A stretch of 64,000 nucleotides of DNA from Tumebacillus algifaecis (GTDB taxonomy: Bacteria; Bacillota; Bacilli; Tumebacillales; Tumebacillaceae), in the NCBI RefSeq assembly GCF_002243515.1, contig NZ_CP022657.1, positions 2,471,001 through 2,535,000 on the forward strand, in the 5' to 3' direction. Position 1 is the first letter of the stretch; each line of letters starts with the position of its first letter. Positions 63,901 to 64,000 of the stretch are shown here, piece after piece. Position numbers and translations under genes: made by a program. The notes under the pieces were generated by a model, which saw only the letters and a program-made list of their open reading frames with translations, was not told where the DNA came from and did no database searches.

Positions 63901-64000
63901 TGGATCTGCTGCAGAATCTCTCCGCCTACCATCTTGAAGGAGGTGCGCAGGGATTCATGTCGCTGGATCAACTGCTTGAAGACGCTCTGCATCTGCGACA
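60987..64000 (-). CDS. NRPS, C-A-T, 5' end beyond window
   Basis: The open frame reaches the right edge, so the start and the front of the C domain are missing (the first Met visible, at 63992, is internal). Visible: C with HHIVADGV, A with YTSGSTGKPK and NGKVDRK, and a T domain with GGTSITV, then a long acidic tail ending EDEIFKFTL. The specificity letters are D-N-E-N-M-G-H-V-D; I do not recognise the substrate. Its FDNSVEEIF run is shared with the second A domain of 37371-43781. It is followed after 20 bases by the KS-bearing protein, which should take over its aminoacyl or peptidyl chain. Confidence 0.94.
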   Translation of the reverse strand, partial: SQMQSVFKQLIQRHESLRTSFKMVGGEILQQIHEDVAFDICYTETVSVEQEEQAQIREAVKNFVTPFNLDVAPLFRVELVKLSEEKHVMLFDIHHIVADGVSMEILTQEFIRLYAGQELEPLNIQYKDFVAWQNEQIETGVIGEQEKYWNELFSGEIPVLNLPTTYPRPLQRSFKGETLNFVLKGSLTEKLQAITAQTGTTMYMLLLAAFNVVLAKYSGQEDIVVGTPIAGRRHADLQNMIGMFVNTLSMRNAPAGSKTFTRFLDEVRENTLNAYENQDYQFEELVAKLELQRDLSRNPLFDVMFSLHSFGQEVFEAGGLLFSNHGMENEISKFDLSLDAVQEEARLKFSLEYAVDLYSKEAMERFISLYVQALEQIVNDPNAKISDLEILSLEERTKILVRFNATQQEYEKTKTLQQLFEERVVKQPDHPAVHFEGVTLTYAELNRKVNQLACRLREAGVQREELVPILCERSNDMIVGILSVLKAGGAYLPIDPYYPVDRIKFMLEDSQARLLLTHSRYLDETLFEGTTLLLDDADLFTGDDENLTSDTQPEDLAYVIYTSGSTGKPKGVMVKQRSVINLATWLSGMLSLPGKRFLHMSNVSFDNSVEEIFPQLISGATVYMLSKEDALDRNTFTNFVKEHQIEIVNLLPMTMKELLASQDKIDCLNHVMVGGDKLEESLKDQILSLGYTLTDHYGPTESTVDAIFTQCVPNKTVIGKPIGNTRIYIVDAYDKPVAIGVAGEICIAGDGLARGYLNRPDLTAEKFVPNPFEEGQRMYRTGDLAYWTEEGEIVYLGRLDNQIKIRGFRIELGEIEKQLLAQELVRDAIVIDRKDKQGNKYLCGYFVADQELGGADLRAHLLKELPDYMVPTAFVQLDRLPQTPNGKVDRKALPEPEATFTSSAEYVSARNDTESQLVSIWVEILSMPEERIGIHDSFFDLGGTSITVMQMTNLINDRFESQVVRVTDLFNYTTIEEIAAHIKSQLNIVEDEEPEDEIFKFTL

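Noticed and set aside
60987-63992. Met at 63992 as the true start
   Set aside because: The frame stays open to the window edge and the C domain lacks its first motif, so this Met is internal.

Overview
The window reads as a Gram-positive, spore-forming member of the Bacillota. It has strong AGGAGG-type ribosome sites, many GTG/TTG starts, T-tailed hairpin terminators and an intact spoVK. An Alicyclobacillaceae or Paenibacillaceae-like genus such as Tumebacillus or Brevibacillus would fit, but I cannot prove this from sequence alone. About 50 of the 64 kb are nonribosomal peptide synthetase (NRPS) or polyketide synthase (PKS) genes, nearly all on the minus strand, so transcription runs from high to low coordinates.

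Region 1 (1-14.9 kb) is an NRPS operon. From the promoter it holds a dead fatty-acyl-AMP ligase fragment (14.5-14.9 kb), a synthetase with domains half-C, A, T, C, A, T, C (7555-14388), a decayed stretch, and a synthetase with domains degenerate C, A, T, C, A, T, TE (7063 and running off the left edge). Region 2 (15-28.8 kb) is mixed: FAH-family enzyme, subtilase, lipoprotein, pirin, PAP2-type membrane enzyme, glutaredoxin, glycosyltransferase, membrane-anchored protein, VUT-family transporter, a UbiA/GTPase operon and SpoVK. Among these lie fragments of a ketosynthase, an ABC exporter, a response regulator and extra pieces of spoVK.

Region 3 (28.8-48.9 kb) is a compact NRPS operon that looks clearly more GC-rich than its surroundings. 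In transcription order it has A-T-C-A-T (with a one-base frameshift), C-A-T-C-A-T, an MFS exporter, and C-A-T-C-A-T-TE. That is six modules with a terminal thioesterase. The last two adenylation domains carry textbook Thr and Ser codes; the third has a code I recall as Ala; the first two share one unusual code. Near-identical 0.72-kb direct repeats made of spoVK sequence sit on both sides (27.29-28.01 and 50.45-51.17 kb), so the whole 22-kb segment looks like an insertion or a loop-out candidate.

Region 4 (51.3-64 kb and beyond the right edge) is a hybrid NRPS/trans-AT PKS operon: C-A-T, then KS-vestigial AT-ACP-C-A(Gly)-T-degenerate C, an MFS exporter, and a free-standing FenF-like malonyltransferase that probably supplies the acyl group the dead AT cannot. 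No thioesterase is visible for this pathway, so release is unexplained. The most interesting points are this full-length dead AT beside a trans-AT, the noncanonical condensation domains at protein ends, and the repeat-flanked NRPS island.
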